Shown here in pieces: positions 31,915 through 43,645 of a stretch of 64,000 bases of DNA; the stretch's first letter is position 1; each line of letters opens with the position of its first letter. Made by a program: the position numbers and the translations under genes. Origin of the DNA: Anthostomella pinea (Eukaryota > Ascomycota > Sordariomycetes > Xylariales > Xylariaceae); the NCBI GenBank assembly GCA_963556695.1, contig CAUWAG010000018.1, positions 2,108,001-2,172,000 of the forward strand, given 5' to 3'. The notes under the pieces were generated by a model, which was not told the DNA's origin, ran no database searches, and saw only the letters and a list, made by a program, of their open reading frames with translations.

Positions 31915-34900
31915 TTATAAATAAGCTGTCCTAGGCAAGTACCTAGGCAGTAGCCGGTTTTTCCCTAGCCTCTTACAAAAGAAAATGTGTTGTAGTGTTT
32001 TCTTCTCACCATAGCTACAGTGATCATTCGAGTCTGTATGCCCAAAGCGTTCATGGTATCTGGCAAAGTTGCCATGTCCAGATCTGGCCGCTAGAAGTCT
32101 GTGTAAAGTACTTCTCTTAAAAGATATAAGGTCTCTTTTAGTTACTATATGTGAGTATACTTCTTGATATTTAGGTTCTGATTGGTCTTTCCACCATTGG
32201 TTGAACTCTTTCTTGCCCTTTTGAGATCTCTCTTGACCCAAGAGATTATAGGAAGGTTTGTTATGTCTGTTTTTAGCATGGCACCCTTTTTTGTTAGTGT
32301 GTCGGCAGCTTCGTTGCCATCAATATCTCTGTGTCCAGGAATCCATTTGACGGTCACTCCAGGAGTGTGTGCTGTGGCAAGTTCTTAAAATCATAAAAAA
32401 ATATTCTGTGATGTCTCGGGTGGAGTCTCATTGAGCCCATCTACCACTGACGTGTTGTCCAGGCAGACATATAGCTGTTTTCCGTGTCCAATTGCCCTGG
32501 CTACTGCAAGACCTTGGAGAGCACCATGGACTTCAGCATCTATTACTTCTGTTTGGAGAAGTCTGCCCTTTCCCCGGTATACTTCTTGTGTAGTGCCGCC
32601 TTTCCTGATGGTATAACCCCATCCAGTACGGGTTGTGCCTTGGTTGTCCAACTGTGATCCATCTGAATAGATGACAAGGTCAGTGTTCACATTTCTCTCC
32701 TGTAGCCATTGCTTAAAGAGCTCTGTTTCTTTGTCTTTGTCTTTACGGATTGGGGGCTTCTTTCATGATGGCCTGGTAAATATTGGTCTCTGGAAGTTAA
32801 GGACTAGCTGGAAGCTTCTTTGTAGCCTTATTAGATTCTTGCGAGCTTGTATTTGGAGCCTGCCAATAAGAGGGTGTCTCTGGTCTATTCGTCCTAGTCA
32901 GAGGCCGTGACATCGTCTTATTGACTCTACAAGAACTCCTGCTGGGGGAATCTATGATTCAAAGTATAGGATATGTCCAGGGTGTATTTTCCAGACTGGC
33001 AAGATAGCCCTAATCGCCGTTCGTAGTACGGCATCTATTGTTCCAAGAAGCCCTTTAATGCGACATGCTGATGTCTCACCTAAGCTCCCAACTTTCTTGA
33101 TTCCTGGGTACCAGGCCTCCAGGCCGTGTGTAAGAATAGGAATAACACAAGCTTTCACAGCCCTCTTGGTTGACTTTACTGGAAGTCCTTTGACTGTGTT
33201 GTATAGTCCTCAAAGGTGATTTGCTACCCTATTAGCTTTCTTGGCCCAGTAGGAAACATGATCTTTAAAGTTTAGTTTTTTATCCAGGAAGACACCTAGC
33301 CATCGCATGGAGTCCTTTGCTGTTTTGTTCATTGTCCTGTGGCGGACTGGAGGGTTATCTGAGTTCTTTTTTCTTGAGAAGTGCATGATCTTAGTTTTGT
33401 CAGGGTCAAATTCAATAGCGTTATTATGTCCCTATTAACTGAGCAAGTAAAGATTTTTAGAAGCCTCTGTAGCTGTTTCCTTAAGGTTCCTTCTAATGCA
33501 GAGAGTCATTAAGTCGTCTGTATATCTAAAGCGTCTCTTTTTTATACCAAGTCGGGTACAGATTGGCTCAGTATATAGCATGTAAAGGATTAGAGAGGCT
33601 GGTGAGCCTTGTGGTAGCCCACAAGTAAGAGCTTTAATATCGGTCACAATACCTTCAAACTGAACTCTTGCAGACCGCTCAGACATAAATGACTGGACCC
33701 ATCTTATAAGAAAGCCCCGCCAGCCCTGTTCTCTCATGCGAACCACCAGCCGTCCCATTAGGGCAGCATCAAAGGCCCCTTTCACATCTGAGGTGACTAC
33801 TGTTGCAACGAGGCCTTGGTCGAGGGCCTGCTTAATATCGTGTATGAGTGCAGCTACCAGGTCAGTGGCAGAGCGCTTTGGTAGAGCTCTAAAATGTTGT
33901 GGAGCTAGAATTCTAAGTTTGACAACAAACCAGGTAATTCTTTTCGTAATGAGTCGTTCTAGGCCTTTGCCAAGACATGACAATAGCGATATTGGTCTGT
34001 AGGCCTTGGGATTGGAGTAGTCTTCCTTTCCTGGTTTTGGGATCATCACCACCTCAGCTACTTTGAATGGTTTAGGGTGGTGTCTAATCTATAGGCAGGT
34101 CTAGAAAAGGGCTCTGATATGGTCCCCAATGAATGGCCAGCAAGCTTTCAGAATCTGTACTGTGAGGGTATCTATTCCCAGGGAGTTGCTCTTGGTCCCT
34201 AAAGTGCACCCTTCAGCCTCTTCCAGTCCGATATGGTATTCAAGGGGGATGTATGGCTTGGGTTGTGTGATCTGAGCGGACCAGGGGTCGATGATATCGT
34301 TGTCTGAGGTACTTCGTTTAAGTGTGGCTGAGCGTAATGCATTTGCCTTGCTCTTTTGTGACTCGAATATTTGGTTTCCTATGATGATTGGAGGGGAACG
34401 CAATCCTGTTGATAGCTTGTGCCAAGAGACAATTCTGTATAGGTCCTTTGGCTCAGTTGCTGAATCAATTAGAGTCTGCCAGTACTCTCTCCTAGCTTTC
34501 CGAACCACGCGGCGAAATTCCTGTCGGGCTGAATTCCGCCCTTCTTAGCTTGTAGTCTGTTTAGAAAGGGCTATGTATGTCTAAATAGCTGCTTTGTAGT
34601 CATTATTCCACCAAGTAGTGGGCCTAGATTGACGGGGCTTCTTGCCCACTGTCCTGATACAGCCTTGGATCATGTTGATCAAGCTTTGTGTAAAGGCATC
34701 CACCTGGCCAGGGGATACACCCAGCCGGGGGAGTTCATGAATCCAGGTTTGGACATTATCTGCCAGCTCTTATAGTTTATTGTCTGGTACTATCCAATGA
34801 TTGGCCTTGGGGACTTGGTCTAGATCTCCCTGAATTAGAATGACTATTCGTAATGTCTCATGATCTGAAGTGCACTGGAGTGCATCATTCACTGAGGCTT

Positions 34901-35525
34901 CGGCCATGGGGACATCTGAGAACACCAGATCTAGTACATTTCTGTCATCATGTGTTGGGACATCTAGTTCAGAAATCAGATCCAGTCCGTGGTCTGCCAT
35001 AGTCTATGCAAGTATGACACCACCATGATATCCTGGATTGCTCGAGTCCCAGGATGTGTCGCCAGCATTGAAATCTCCAGCTATAACGCAGCCAAAAGGT
35101 GGAGTCCATACTTCCAGAATATCATCCACTTCCTGTGGGTTGTCACATGGCCGGTAGACACTGGCAAATGTAATGCCTTGTACCTTGACCCAGGTGATAT
35201 TTCGTGTAGCATAGGGCCAAAGTTGATCCGCTTAAAGGTGTTTTCTCACATAGATGAGAGATCTGGGCCGTGTACTATCGCTGTCCTAGGAATCCACTGG
35301 GGAGTATATACCGTAATTGGGGTGTGTCTTTACTCCAATTTTCCTGCCTGGTGGTATGCCAACCCAGGGCTCTTGCATCAGAATGATGTCTGCTTGTTCT
35401 CCTTTGTAGTTAGCCAGGTTGATAGCTAATTTTGTAGGGCCTGCACTCTTTTGTCCTCTTGCTGTATTCACAGAATACATGACTAGATGCCCGTGTCGAT
35501 GTGTTTCGTTTGATGTACCTAACAT
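31915..35525 (-). pseudogene. LINE ORF2: endonuclease, reverse transcriptase, RNase H (broken)
   Basis: Pieces in order on the minus strand. Endonuclease start ADIILMQEPWVGIPPG (about 35400); endonuclease end with NVLDLVFSD and SDHETL (about 34860). Reverse transcriptase with NPKAYRPISLLSCLGKGLER, VTSDVKGAFDAAL (motif A), GLPQGSPASLILY and RYTDDL (motif C, about 33520). RNase H with LVIYSDGSQLD and VKWIPGHRDIDGNEAAD (about 32650-32290), then a zinc-knuckle-like end. The motif C box reads YTDD where FADD/YADD is normal. At least five stops or frameshifts split the frame, so no active polymerase can be made. Confidence 0.88.
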
Positions 35526-35581
35526 TGACTGGCAACAATGGTATCGGTATCTCTGGGATGAGTTGTATCTGTTGTATCGAT

Positions 35582-37095
35582 TTACATTGTGATGTCTTTG
35601 TTATTGTTGCTGGGTGTTGACCCAGCTTGGTTTCTGCCTGTTTTATTGAAGGCCTTGGATCTGGCTCTTTCTCCGGCCAGCCTTATTTCCTGGATTTGCT
35701 CCCATGTGTGTTTGTGGATGATGCCTTTCATAACCTTGGGGCGTGCAGGGCATTTGTCGAAATTGGCAGCATGAGGTCCTTTGTAATTAACACACTTTGG
35801 GATTGGTTTTTTGTACTCCCCCTGGTGTACTGTACTGGCACAATGTACATATACTTGCTTTTCATATCGGTAGTTCCTATCATGGTATCTGAAACAGCTC
35901 GCACACTGGTGAACCTTGGGGGAGTATTGAATGTGCCTTAAGGTTATTAAGTGAGCAAAAAGCATAAATGGTTTCTTTGCTGTACAGGACAGAGAGATCA
36001 CCCATGTGGTCTCTGGATCAGAATCAACTGTGTTCCTTGAGAGTATGCACCTTAAAGGTCTGTCACCTGTTTGGGCTTTAACTTCATTAGTAACAGCAAT
36101 GTTGGTAATATTGATTGTCAATCCTTCCGCACTGATGACCTTTCTTGGGCATCCATCAACCTTATAGTGATGCCAGACCGTGTGGGTCTCGATCTTTTCT
36201 GTCTTGAGAATATCAGTGATTTCTTCTTGGAAGGCCAGGAGCTTAGCTTGAGTTGGCTTGTCCCTTGGATGTAAGGTAAATCCGGAGGGGCACCAGGTCA
36301 CTTCTTTAATCTTTTAAAGGTGGAGCTTAAGTCTTTTGTTTAATATAGACTTTATTCCGTAAGGCTCTAGGTGGCTATTATCCATGCAGACAAAGACCCG
36401 GAGATCATCCTGCTTCTTCTTTAGTTGATTGGCAGTGATGCGGGCACCAGGCTGTGTTTTCTTTATGGTAGTGTTGACTGTCTGTAGATGCTGTCGTTGG
36501 CTAGAGGAGACAGCTGGGGCAAAGGTCATGGTGGCTTTACCATCCCTATCCCCCCAGGGATGGTCTTTTTTTTGGGCAGATTTCGGGTTTCCAGCCACTC
36601 GCTCAGACATTTAGAAAAGAAAGCGCTGAACTCCTTGGCATGAGAGTATAGTTTGGTTCCAGCTTTCTCAAGTGTCTTATCAACCACTACAGCACACTCT
36701 TGAAACATTATTATCCTGGCTTCATAAAGGTGCTTGTCTTTAGTCAGTATTCTGGCAACTTGATCCTGGTACTCTGAGGAAGAGGTTTTATTCCCTATAT
36801 CGCGTGTAATGGCTTGGTCTGTTGAGATTTTGTTTAATTAAGGTTGTTTCATTTCAGTGATGCTGTTATCATTGATATTTCGGGATTTTCCTTTCAGAGG
36901 GGAAATAACGGTGAAGTCAGCCTCAGAGACCTGTGACGGGCTGCTGCTGATGTCGTCAAGCAGCGCCTGGTGGAGCCTGCTCGGAGTTGCCGAGCCGTAT
37001 GTCTTTCTAGGGGCCGGGGATTTGAGCACGCCGCCGGTGGTCGTCTTTGGGACGGCCACAGGCGTGTTTGGGGGCCTATCGTGGAAGAGTGCCAT
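35582..37095 (-). pseudogene. LINE ORF1: gag-like nucleic-acid-binding protein (broken)
   Basis: Begins MALFHDRPPNTPVAVP at 37095. It is interrupted by TAA near 36838, a frameshift near 36560 and TAA near 36314, then stays open to 35582. The C-terminal half has three Cys/His clusters (CASCFRYHDRNYRYEK, HCASTVHQGEYKKPIPKC, NFDKCPARPK), the zinc-knuckle part expected to bind element RNA. The older copy at 30965-31556 has Cys residues where this one has Tyr in two places (GECKKP vs GEYKKP, CVNCKG vs CVNYKG); both changes are G-to-A on the coding strand. Confidence 0.8.
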
Positions 37096-37450
37096 CCGGC
37101 TTGTGAAAAAAATTCTCTTATGCCTTGGCAGAGATAGTTGATTACTGAAAGAAGTGCCTGCTTTAGTGCAAATATTAAGGTTGCGCCCTAACAGCGGGGC
37201 GCCAAGAAAAATAGTTGTTTTTGTGAGGCTCGTGAAATGAAACATATAGACACGGGCATCTAGTCATCCACTCTGTGAATACAGCAGGAGGACAAAAGAG
37301 TGCAGGCCCTACAGAGTTAGCCATCAACCTAGCTGACTATAAAGGAGAACAAGCAGACATCATTCTGATGCAAGAGCCCTGGGTCGGCATTCCACCAGGC
37401 AGAAGAATGGGAGTAAAGACACACCCCAATTACGATATATACTCCCCAGA

Positions 37451-38805
37451 CGCACCCAGGAAATATAAGTGAAGTTCCCGACGCAACATGCGAATGCCCT
37501 ACCTGTCTGGCCTTGGGAGGGGCCATATGAAGGTTGATCCGTGCGTCGCCAGCCAGCCAGGAGCTCTGGAGAGACCCGACCAGGAGCCAGCCAGCCAGCC
37601 AGGACAGTCTTAGCGCCGGAGCGGGATCAAGAGTCTCCGCACCAATCAGATCGCACGGCTTAACGAGAGGTCGCACCCCGGAAGAGTCGTGGGTGCCGTT
37701 TCGTTCTTCCACTTCGTTCTGGAACTTTACTTCCACCACACATTCATGGGACTTATCAGAATACATGTAAAACACCTTACGCACTGTTTGACAGTAGAAA
37801 GGATGCAAGCTTTCAGTTTGATTTCGTCTACCCTCCATGGACGATGAGTACAGAAAGTGACGACGGTCGACAGGGGCTCGGGTGGCAAAAAAATGCGCTA
37901 AGTAAGGGTATCCCAGCGCATATCAGGATGACAATTCGTTCAAACTTTCAAACCCTCGTTGGCTCTCCCGGCACTGTGACGGAACGCTCACCATAACCAC
38001 CATGCCACGGCTGTTCCTCCCAAAAGGATGTCGAATATCAAGCGTGGCAGCTTGACATTCAATGGTGGTACATGTACTCATGTCCTGGCTCCAGGACTCA
38101 CCACATGGGCTACCTGTACCAGACCATAACAGGCACAGCCGTTCGCCATCAACAAGATGAAGCTGAATTCACAGCTCAGTAGTCTTCCCGAAGACAGTGG
38201 TCCATTGGGGTCGGAAGTGCTTATAGCCATATCAGAGCTTCAGGCGTTGATTCTCAAAAGTAGGGGCAGCGTAAGGGCATCTCGTGGGTGAGCAGTCAAC
38301 TCCACCCTGTAATAACCGAGAATCTATATATCAATGTTACGTCGTGCATACTTGACGATCTGAATAGGCGGCGGGCTATTTTTGGTGTATTCTAATTATA
38401 CCGGGAGGCGATATCTAGGCTTAGGGGCCCCTAATAACTGGGGCGCGGTAAGCATCTCCATCCTGAACACTTATAGGTGACAATTCGGTATGGATATCAC
38501 TGACCGAGCAAGAGTGCACATCCTGAGACCAGCACACTGGCTACCAATCGGCATGAACGAAGGATCCTATCCCTTGCTTCTTGGTTGCACAAATAAGTTA
38601 CCTGCGTCATGGGCTAATTGAAGAGTTGTAGATGTGACAAGTAAGTACGGCGGGTCGTCCAACGTTATAAAGCGGCGATGTCTACGCTGTCTGTGCTGTC
38701 CCCGAGGTCAGTTTGAGCCCCAATCACACATCTTAGACACAATTTCGAGCTGCAAATCCAAGGACCTCCGCCAGAGCCTCTTGCAGTAAAAGCCCTTTAA
38801 AGAGC
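37451..38805. other. Intergenic, no gene seen
   Basis: Contains a CCAG/GCCA-rich short tandem stretch at about 37540-37610. Otherwise no coding or repeat signal. Confidence 0.4.
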
Positions 38806-39649
38806 ATGCTTCCTCGGAGCCTAGTTGCAGTCCTTGCTGTCTCGAGCGGATTGGGCGTGCAGGGACGGATCCGGATCGTGCAATCAAACGATGACGGCTG
38901 GGCACAGATGACCATCCGGGCCGTGTATGACACGCTTTCGAAGGCGCACGATGTCATCATCTCTGCGCCCGCAGATGACCAATCAGTCAAGGGTAAGTTC
39001 GGCGGCAACGCCCATCAATACTCGACATGGACCGCTGCTGACTGCTCGCAGGGGCCAACGATGCGTTCCCGACCAAGAGGTACAAAGCTTGCCAATTCCA
39101 CAGCTGCGAAGGCAATGGCCAGCGATTCGGCAGCGCGCCCGAGTCCGAGAACATGCGCTGGGTGAACAGCTTCCCAGTGACCTCTGTCCGATACGGCATA
39201 GAGACGTTCGCGCAGGAGATCTGGGGCAACGACAAGGAAGCCGAGCTCGTTGTGTCTGGGCCGAACTACGTCTGGAACACGGGCAAGAACATCCGACTGT
39301 CTGGCACCGCCGGCGTCGCCGTCTATGCAGCCAGCAAGAACGTGCCCGCCATTGCGGTCTCCGGCGAGCACTTCGACAGACACAGCTACAAGGCTCCTAA
39401 GCCCCCGCTAAACTGGCCCGGCGTGTATGCCGAGCTGGTGCAGAAGCTCGTCGATACACTCGATAACCAGCGGGAGGACGGGAAGCCCGTGCTGCCGACA
39501 GGCGTGTGGCTGAACGTCAACATCCCCGCTGTGACGGACGAAGACGAGCTGGGCCACTGCGAAGAAGCGGACAAGTTCACCTGGGTGCTGAGCAGGTCCA
39601 ATATCAACTCGACTCCCGTGGTATGGCGTAAGAAGTTTAAGAACGGAGA

Positions 39650-39682
<33 letters not shown>

Positions 39683-40103
39683 CGAGGCATGCAAGATCGG
39701 CGCATTGCCCCTCGAGCAGAAGGTGTTGATGTCCGAGAAAAAGCACTGCCAGATCCCCATTAGCATTAATTGGGTACCCAAGAACCGCAATTTCGAGATA
39801 ATAGACCGGAAAAAAGAGTTCCCCGACTACGCCAGTAAAGTGGGACTGACGGGCGCAGAGAAATGGCCAGGAGTCTACTCCGAGTCTGCGTCTGAGGACA
39901 TCCAGAAGGAGGTGAAGGAGAAGCTGAAAGGTCTTCGTGAGTACATCCAGGCCGCTGTGCCCCTTCATCTGCACCATTTGTTAGAAGCCCAGACCGTCGC
40001 TACTGGCATCCTTGGTCCTTGCAAGCAATGTTTCCTTATGACACCATGGCAAATGCCGATTAGAACACATGCTATAGCCTTCCTTGAAGGACCAGATGGA
40101 TGA
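38806..40103 (+). CDS. SurE-like acid phosphatase, secreted, with transposon-altered end
   Basis: SurE-family phosphatase (5'-nucleotidase or acid phosphatase fold). Exons 38806-38992 and 39052-40103; the intron (GTAAGT...TCGCAG, 59 nt) keeps phase. Residues 1-20 are a signal peptide (LVAVLAVSSGLGVQG). Then RIVQSNDDGW (the N-terminal metal site NDDG), SAPADDQSVKG, VSGPNYVWNTG and SGTAGVAVYAA. A (GACAGC)n run at about 39647-39682 encodes an acidic (Asp-Ser) repeat. The last codons come from a LINE 3' end inserted at 40075, which supplies the present stop at 40101-40103. The second target-duplication copy shows a TAA three codons beyond the duplicated bases, so the original protein probably ended almost at the same place. 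The enzyme core is intact. Confidence 0.85.
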
Positions 40104-40269
40104 CCCCAAGGTCATACCGCCGCAACAACGGGGATGGGCCCGTGAGCGGGACTGACTGTACTTATTATCTTGAGACCTCCACAACCCTGCGATGCAGAGG
40201 CTCTGGGAGGCGTGGTTTGCACTACTGAGGAGCTACCCCCCACGTTAAATACAAAACAAACAAACAAAC
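40075..40269 (+). mobile_element. 5'-truncated Tad-like LINE 3' end, 195 bp
   Basis: Nearly identical to the last part of the LINE at 31641-37234 (inverted relative to it). It ends in (AAAC)n instead of (AATC)n. Flanked by the 13-bp duplication AGAACACATGCTA (40062-40074 and 40270-40282). The structure fits target-primed reverse transcription with strong 5' truncation. It lies in the 3' end of the SurE-like gene. Confidence 0.92.
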
Positions 40270-40282
40270 AAACAGAACACAT

Positions 40283-41940
40283 GCTAACTCTTAAGCACAC
40301 AGTTTCCTGTAGCAGCTGATGAAAGCTACTGCAGCACTCCTGGGGATCATAGTAGAGAGAGGGATGTATAAAAAATGTATAGTATTGTATAGTAAATGCA
40401 TTTCGTTGCGTTTGGGTCTCCATACATCCTTGATGGCATCGTCCAATTTACCTGCTAGGTGTACTTTAGTCGCATGCTCGACGTTTGTGGGGAGTGCCAT
40501 CATCTTATATCTTATCATCCCTCTCGGTGATAGTAGATGACAATGCATGTTTTAACTTCTGGCAGTCCACGTCCAACACCGCTTCCATCTCTCTGTTACG
40601 GTACAAGTACATTGTACCTCCACATGTACCTATATATATGGGAGGCCCACCTTTCACCTGAAGCGGCCTGCCTTCTTCCTTCTTCCTTCTTCATACATCG
40701 GTGAATCTAGCTTTATCTATCCATCAGTCCTGACCAGTTGTACTGCAGGCCTGATCGTCACACTCTCAACGTATCCCAGTCGACCCATCGCCTTACGCCC
40801 GCATATGGGAACCTAAGTTTACGAGTTAAAGTTCTAAGACAATCTCTGCGTGCACTAGCTTCATCAGCATGGAGCTGCTATTTCCTCCTGATGCACGATT
40901 CCGCTTCTGCATGCGTCCCATACGGTGTTCATTACCACGCACCACGATGACGCCCTAGTGGCTGGCCGTCACACGCCGGGTGGCTTGAATAGTTGCCTGA
41001 GAAGTCAAACAAACCAATCCTAGCATATAAGTCCAGAAAGGGGAGCGCAGAGACACAGCCCAATTCCTCAAAACTCAAAACTTTATGCTTGTGTATGTGA
41101 GAATGGCACCAAACTGAACACAGTCCAGTAGTAAGTACTTGCTTTAGCCATAAATTTATTCAAGAATCTCAATGTCTTGGCAATCGGGGCCCCGGCATCC
41201 TTTTCTGTGCACTTGGGGGGGAGTGGGTGATATCTGGCGTTATTGTTCCTCGCACACCCTTTCGTGGAATTGTTGGATTCTGGGCTACGTTAGCCCATCC
41301 ATAGTCATCCTTCAGGATCACCATTCCCATCTGTGACTCTGTCACATACGTGGCCACATAAGGCCACGTATTCTTTTCCTCTAGTATCTTGGATATATAG
41401 GGCCACTCTGGCCGCTCCAGACTAGCTGGTATTCCTCTCCTTAATAGAACACTTTGAAATCTCACAGGAATATATTACTAGGTGGAAAGAAGCTGAATCA
41501 TCGTGTTGCTTTGCAAGGCAATATACTTTTACTGACAGCATGCCACAGCACATTCATGCGTTTTTCAAACGTCTCTCTAGTCAATAACAGGGCAGTGGGC
41601 AGCGGCTATGGCTTAGGCTATTAGATTCCGCATTGTGTGTTAAGCGCCACCGATGACAATAGGTGTTGGATAAATTTACATTGTCCTGTGTATTATCACA
41701 CTCCGCCAAGTTCAATAGCTTCCCATTGTGGATGATTGCCATTGATTGACAGTCCTAGGTACTCATATATTTCTATGGACCACCTTTTCCTCAAGTCCCC
41801 ACCTTGTGCTTTCTCCTGTTGCCAACCTTCCCAGGCCGATCTGATCAACGATACCAGCCACCACTTTCACACATCAAGTTTTCGACAGCACCACACACAC
41901 AATCTACAGCTACCTTGGTCATCCACCCATCACAACAAGC
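40283..41940. other. No gene supported
   Basis: A minus-strand 98-codon frame at 41169-41465 and an 85-codon frame at 40291-40548 look protein-like but match nothing I know. The 40.6-40.95 kb stretch is plain intergenic DNA. Confidence 0.35.
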
Positions 41941-42522
41941 ATGGCACATATTCCTCCTCACGACAAGGCCGGCGCCGTAAGTTATAACCACCCTCCCCAT
42001 GAGTTTTCTGGTCAATGCTGACAGGCATGAAGCGGGTCAAGAAATACTCAGGGATCAGTCCAAACTACAGAAGGGACCTTGGCGTGGCGGCCAACTTACC
42101 GGAGGCTGTGAATGACAAAACCAATACTTCATTGTGGATCACGGAACTCCCTCTCATCACCACCTACTCCGGCTTTCTCGCCGAGGTCAGGAACAAAGGC
42201 CCAGTCAAATCGCTCCATATTAATGGTCCAAGCCTTGAACACCCTAACACGTCAGCTGCGAAGCTCGTGTTCTTTGAACATCAAGCAGCCGCTCAGGTTC
42301 TGGCAGAAGCCGCAAGAGGAGAGTTTTAGGTCCCGGGCTCCAACCCGAAAGTTGGTTGGAACCGGTACGGAACGAGCACACAGCCTCCGAACGGCCAAAG
42401 CCGGGTTTTTAGAATTGAGGGTCCCGTTGCACAGATCTCCCGAATGCAGCTGGGGGCTCTTTGGGCCCCCAATATGTTTTGGGAGAGCGGGCGTTTGGAG
42501 ACGCGGCCTTCGTGATTTATAG
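41941..42522 (+). pseudogene. RRM-like dispersed family, copy 2
   Basis: A short exon (41941-41976, MAHIPPHDKAGA) with a GTAAGT donor and an ACAG acceptor at 42024. The next exon reads NTSLWITELPLITTYSGF (RNP2-like), then SAAKLVFFEHQAAAQVL (RNP1-like), then TAG (42327-42329). In the same frame it continues NPKVGWNRYGTSTQPPNG, SRVFRIEGPVAQISRMQL and LGALWAPNMFW, ending at 42522 where the AT-rich block begins soon after. The splice phase from exon 1 does not match the frame, a second defect. The two halves align with copies 1 and 3. Broken by an amber codon and truncated at the 3' end. Confidence 0.6.
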
Positions 42523-42974
42523 AAGAGATCGCTGCTCTTAATAGACAACAGAAGACCTCTTTGAGAGAAGCTAACTAAGAATGGATTCTTAATCAGGATT
42601 CGACCCGCCAGGGATGTTAAATATTTGTTAATACTATATTTTTTAAATAATTCGTTAATATATCTTTATAATATACGAACTATAGTTTAACTTACTTTTT
42701 TATTAATCAAGGCTTTTAATTTAACATAGCTGACAAGTGAGTTGGCATTACGAGCAAGTTGGTACTCGTTATAAACTTTCTAACCAACACGATTCAAACC
42801 ATGATATTTCCACCAACAATAATGGCACCGCGTTATAACAAATCAGACTTATAGCTAGCTGTCCAAGCTAAACAACGTGACCCTTGTATTTCTATATTTC
42901 AGCTTGCGAATGTCTTTAACATCCCTTGTTTCACTCAGAGCAATAGAATCAGAGGAATGCTATCATGACGCTAC

Positions 42975-43316
42975 AGCATACCCAATACTTTGAAACTTAC
43001 GGTTTCCAAAGAGAATGCCATTATTTCCTTCATTCTTGACCTGGATGCGCGAGAATTTCCACCCTGGCATAGTTATGTTGAAGATATGGAAAATCGATTG
43101 TTGGCAGTGCGTGAGGCTGGATGCGTTAAAAAGGACTGGAAGGCGAACTTTATCAAATGTATATTAGGCCTCCGGACGCGTTTTTACCGGAGAATGGACT
43201 ACCATAGGGTCTTGAACAAAGATCTAGACGCGTATCCCGCATGATTTTGCTAAGTTGCGGCGGCAATCACGAAACATAGTATCCAAGACGTGGATATTTA
43301 TAACTTTGATGAGACT
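42975..43316 (+). pseudogene. pogo/Fot transposase relic
   Basis: One frame reads LTVSKENAIISFILDLDARE, then FPPWHSYVEDMENRLLA and NFIKCILGLRTRFYRRMDYH (the CENP-B-like DNA-binding part of Fot-type transposases). It continues through TGA and TAA in the same frame to IQDVDIYNFDET, the first catalytic Asp block. Both stops could come from C:G to T:A changes. The relic ends where an LTR copy begins (43317). It is a different subfamily from the element at 9484-11714. Confidence 0.65.
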
Positions 43317-43500
43317 TGTGACGGCCTGCACAGACCTTCCCACATGACAAGTGGATACTTCCTAATAAGGGAAGGATCTGACCAGAGGATCCCCTTAAAG
43401 GGGCAACCTCCCACTGTACCTATCTCTCTCTCTCTTCCTTTCCTCTCTAGTCTTGATATTCTCGTCAATAGAGTAATAGCTGCTTGCTGCCGGCCATACG
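43317..43500 (+). repeat. Truncated LTR copy
   Basis: Begins TGTGACGGCCTGCAC and matches the solo LTR at 43646-43857 at about nine bases in ten, but lacks the last 30-odd bases. It has landed directly after the FDET block of the pogo relic. Confidence 0.65.
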
Positions 43501-43645
43501 CTTATTAATTTAAATAAAAAGTTTATAGACCACTATCATAAAAATTCCAAAAAATTAACTATAAACGGATTTATTAAGATATTACTTAGGGAAAACAGTA
43601 GAATTCTTTTTCAATACATTTAAATAATAAATATTATCTTTATTT

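Larger units (their letters stand above)
31641..37234 (-). mobile_element. Full-length Tad-like non-LTR retrotransposon (LINE)
   Basis: A 5,594-bp element on the minus strand. Its 3' end is a simple (AATC)n tail at 31641-31657; its 5' end is at 37234. A 14-bp target duplication, AAATGAAACATATA, flanks it exactly. ORF1 (gag-like, zinc knuckles) lies at about 35582-37095 and ORF2 (endonuclease, reverse transcriptase, RNase H) at about 31915-35525. Both have stops and shifts, so this copy is no longer autonomous. The domain order with a C-terminal RNase H fits the Tad clade of fungal LINEs. Its last 195 bp recur as a separate insertion at 40075-40269. Confidence 0.9.
30965..37450 (+). mobile_element. 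Older Tad-like LINE fragment, split by a younger LINE
   Basis: Two plus-strand pieces, 30965-31640 and 37249-about 37450, are collinear parts of one LINE. The first holds the C-terminal half of ORF1 (YKVNGCPRKVISAEG to the NNNKDITM end) and the start of the ORF1-ORF2 junction. The second continues with the ORF2 endonuclease start (SAGPTELAINLADYKGEQAD, ILMQEPWVGIPPGRR). Between them lies a 5.6-kb LINE in the opposite direction, with the 14-bp sequence AAATGAAACATATA on both sides (31627-31640, 37235-37248). The fragment is truncated at both ends (about 30965 and 37450), where similarity to the younger copy stops. Confidence 0.8.

Noticed and set aside
37530..37615. CCAG/GCCA-rich stretch as a satellite or regulatory array
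   Set aside because: Only a few irregular units; too short and imperfect to call more than simple-sequence drift.
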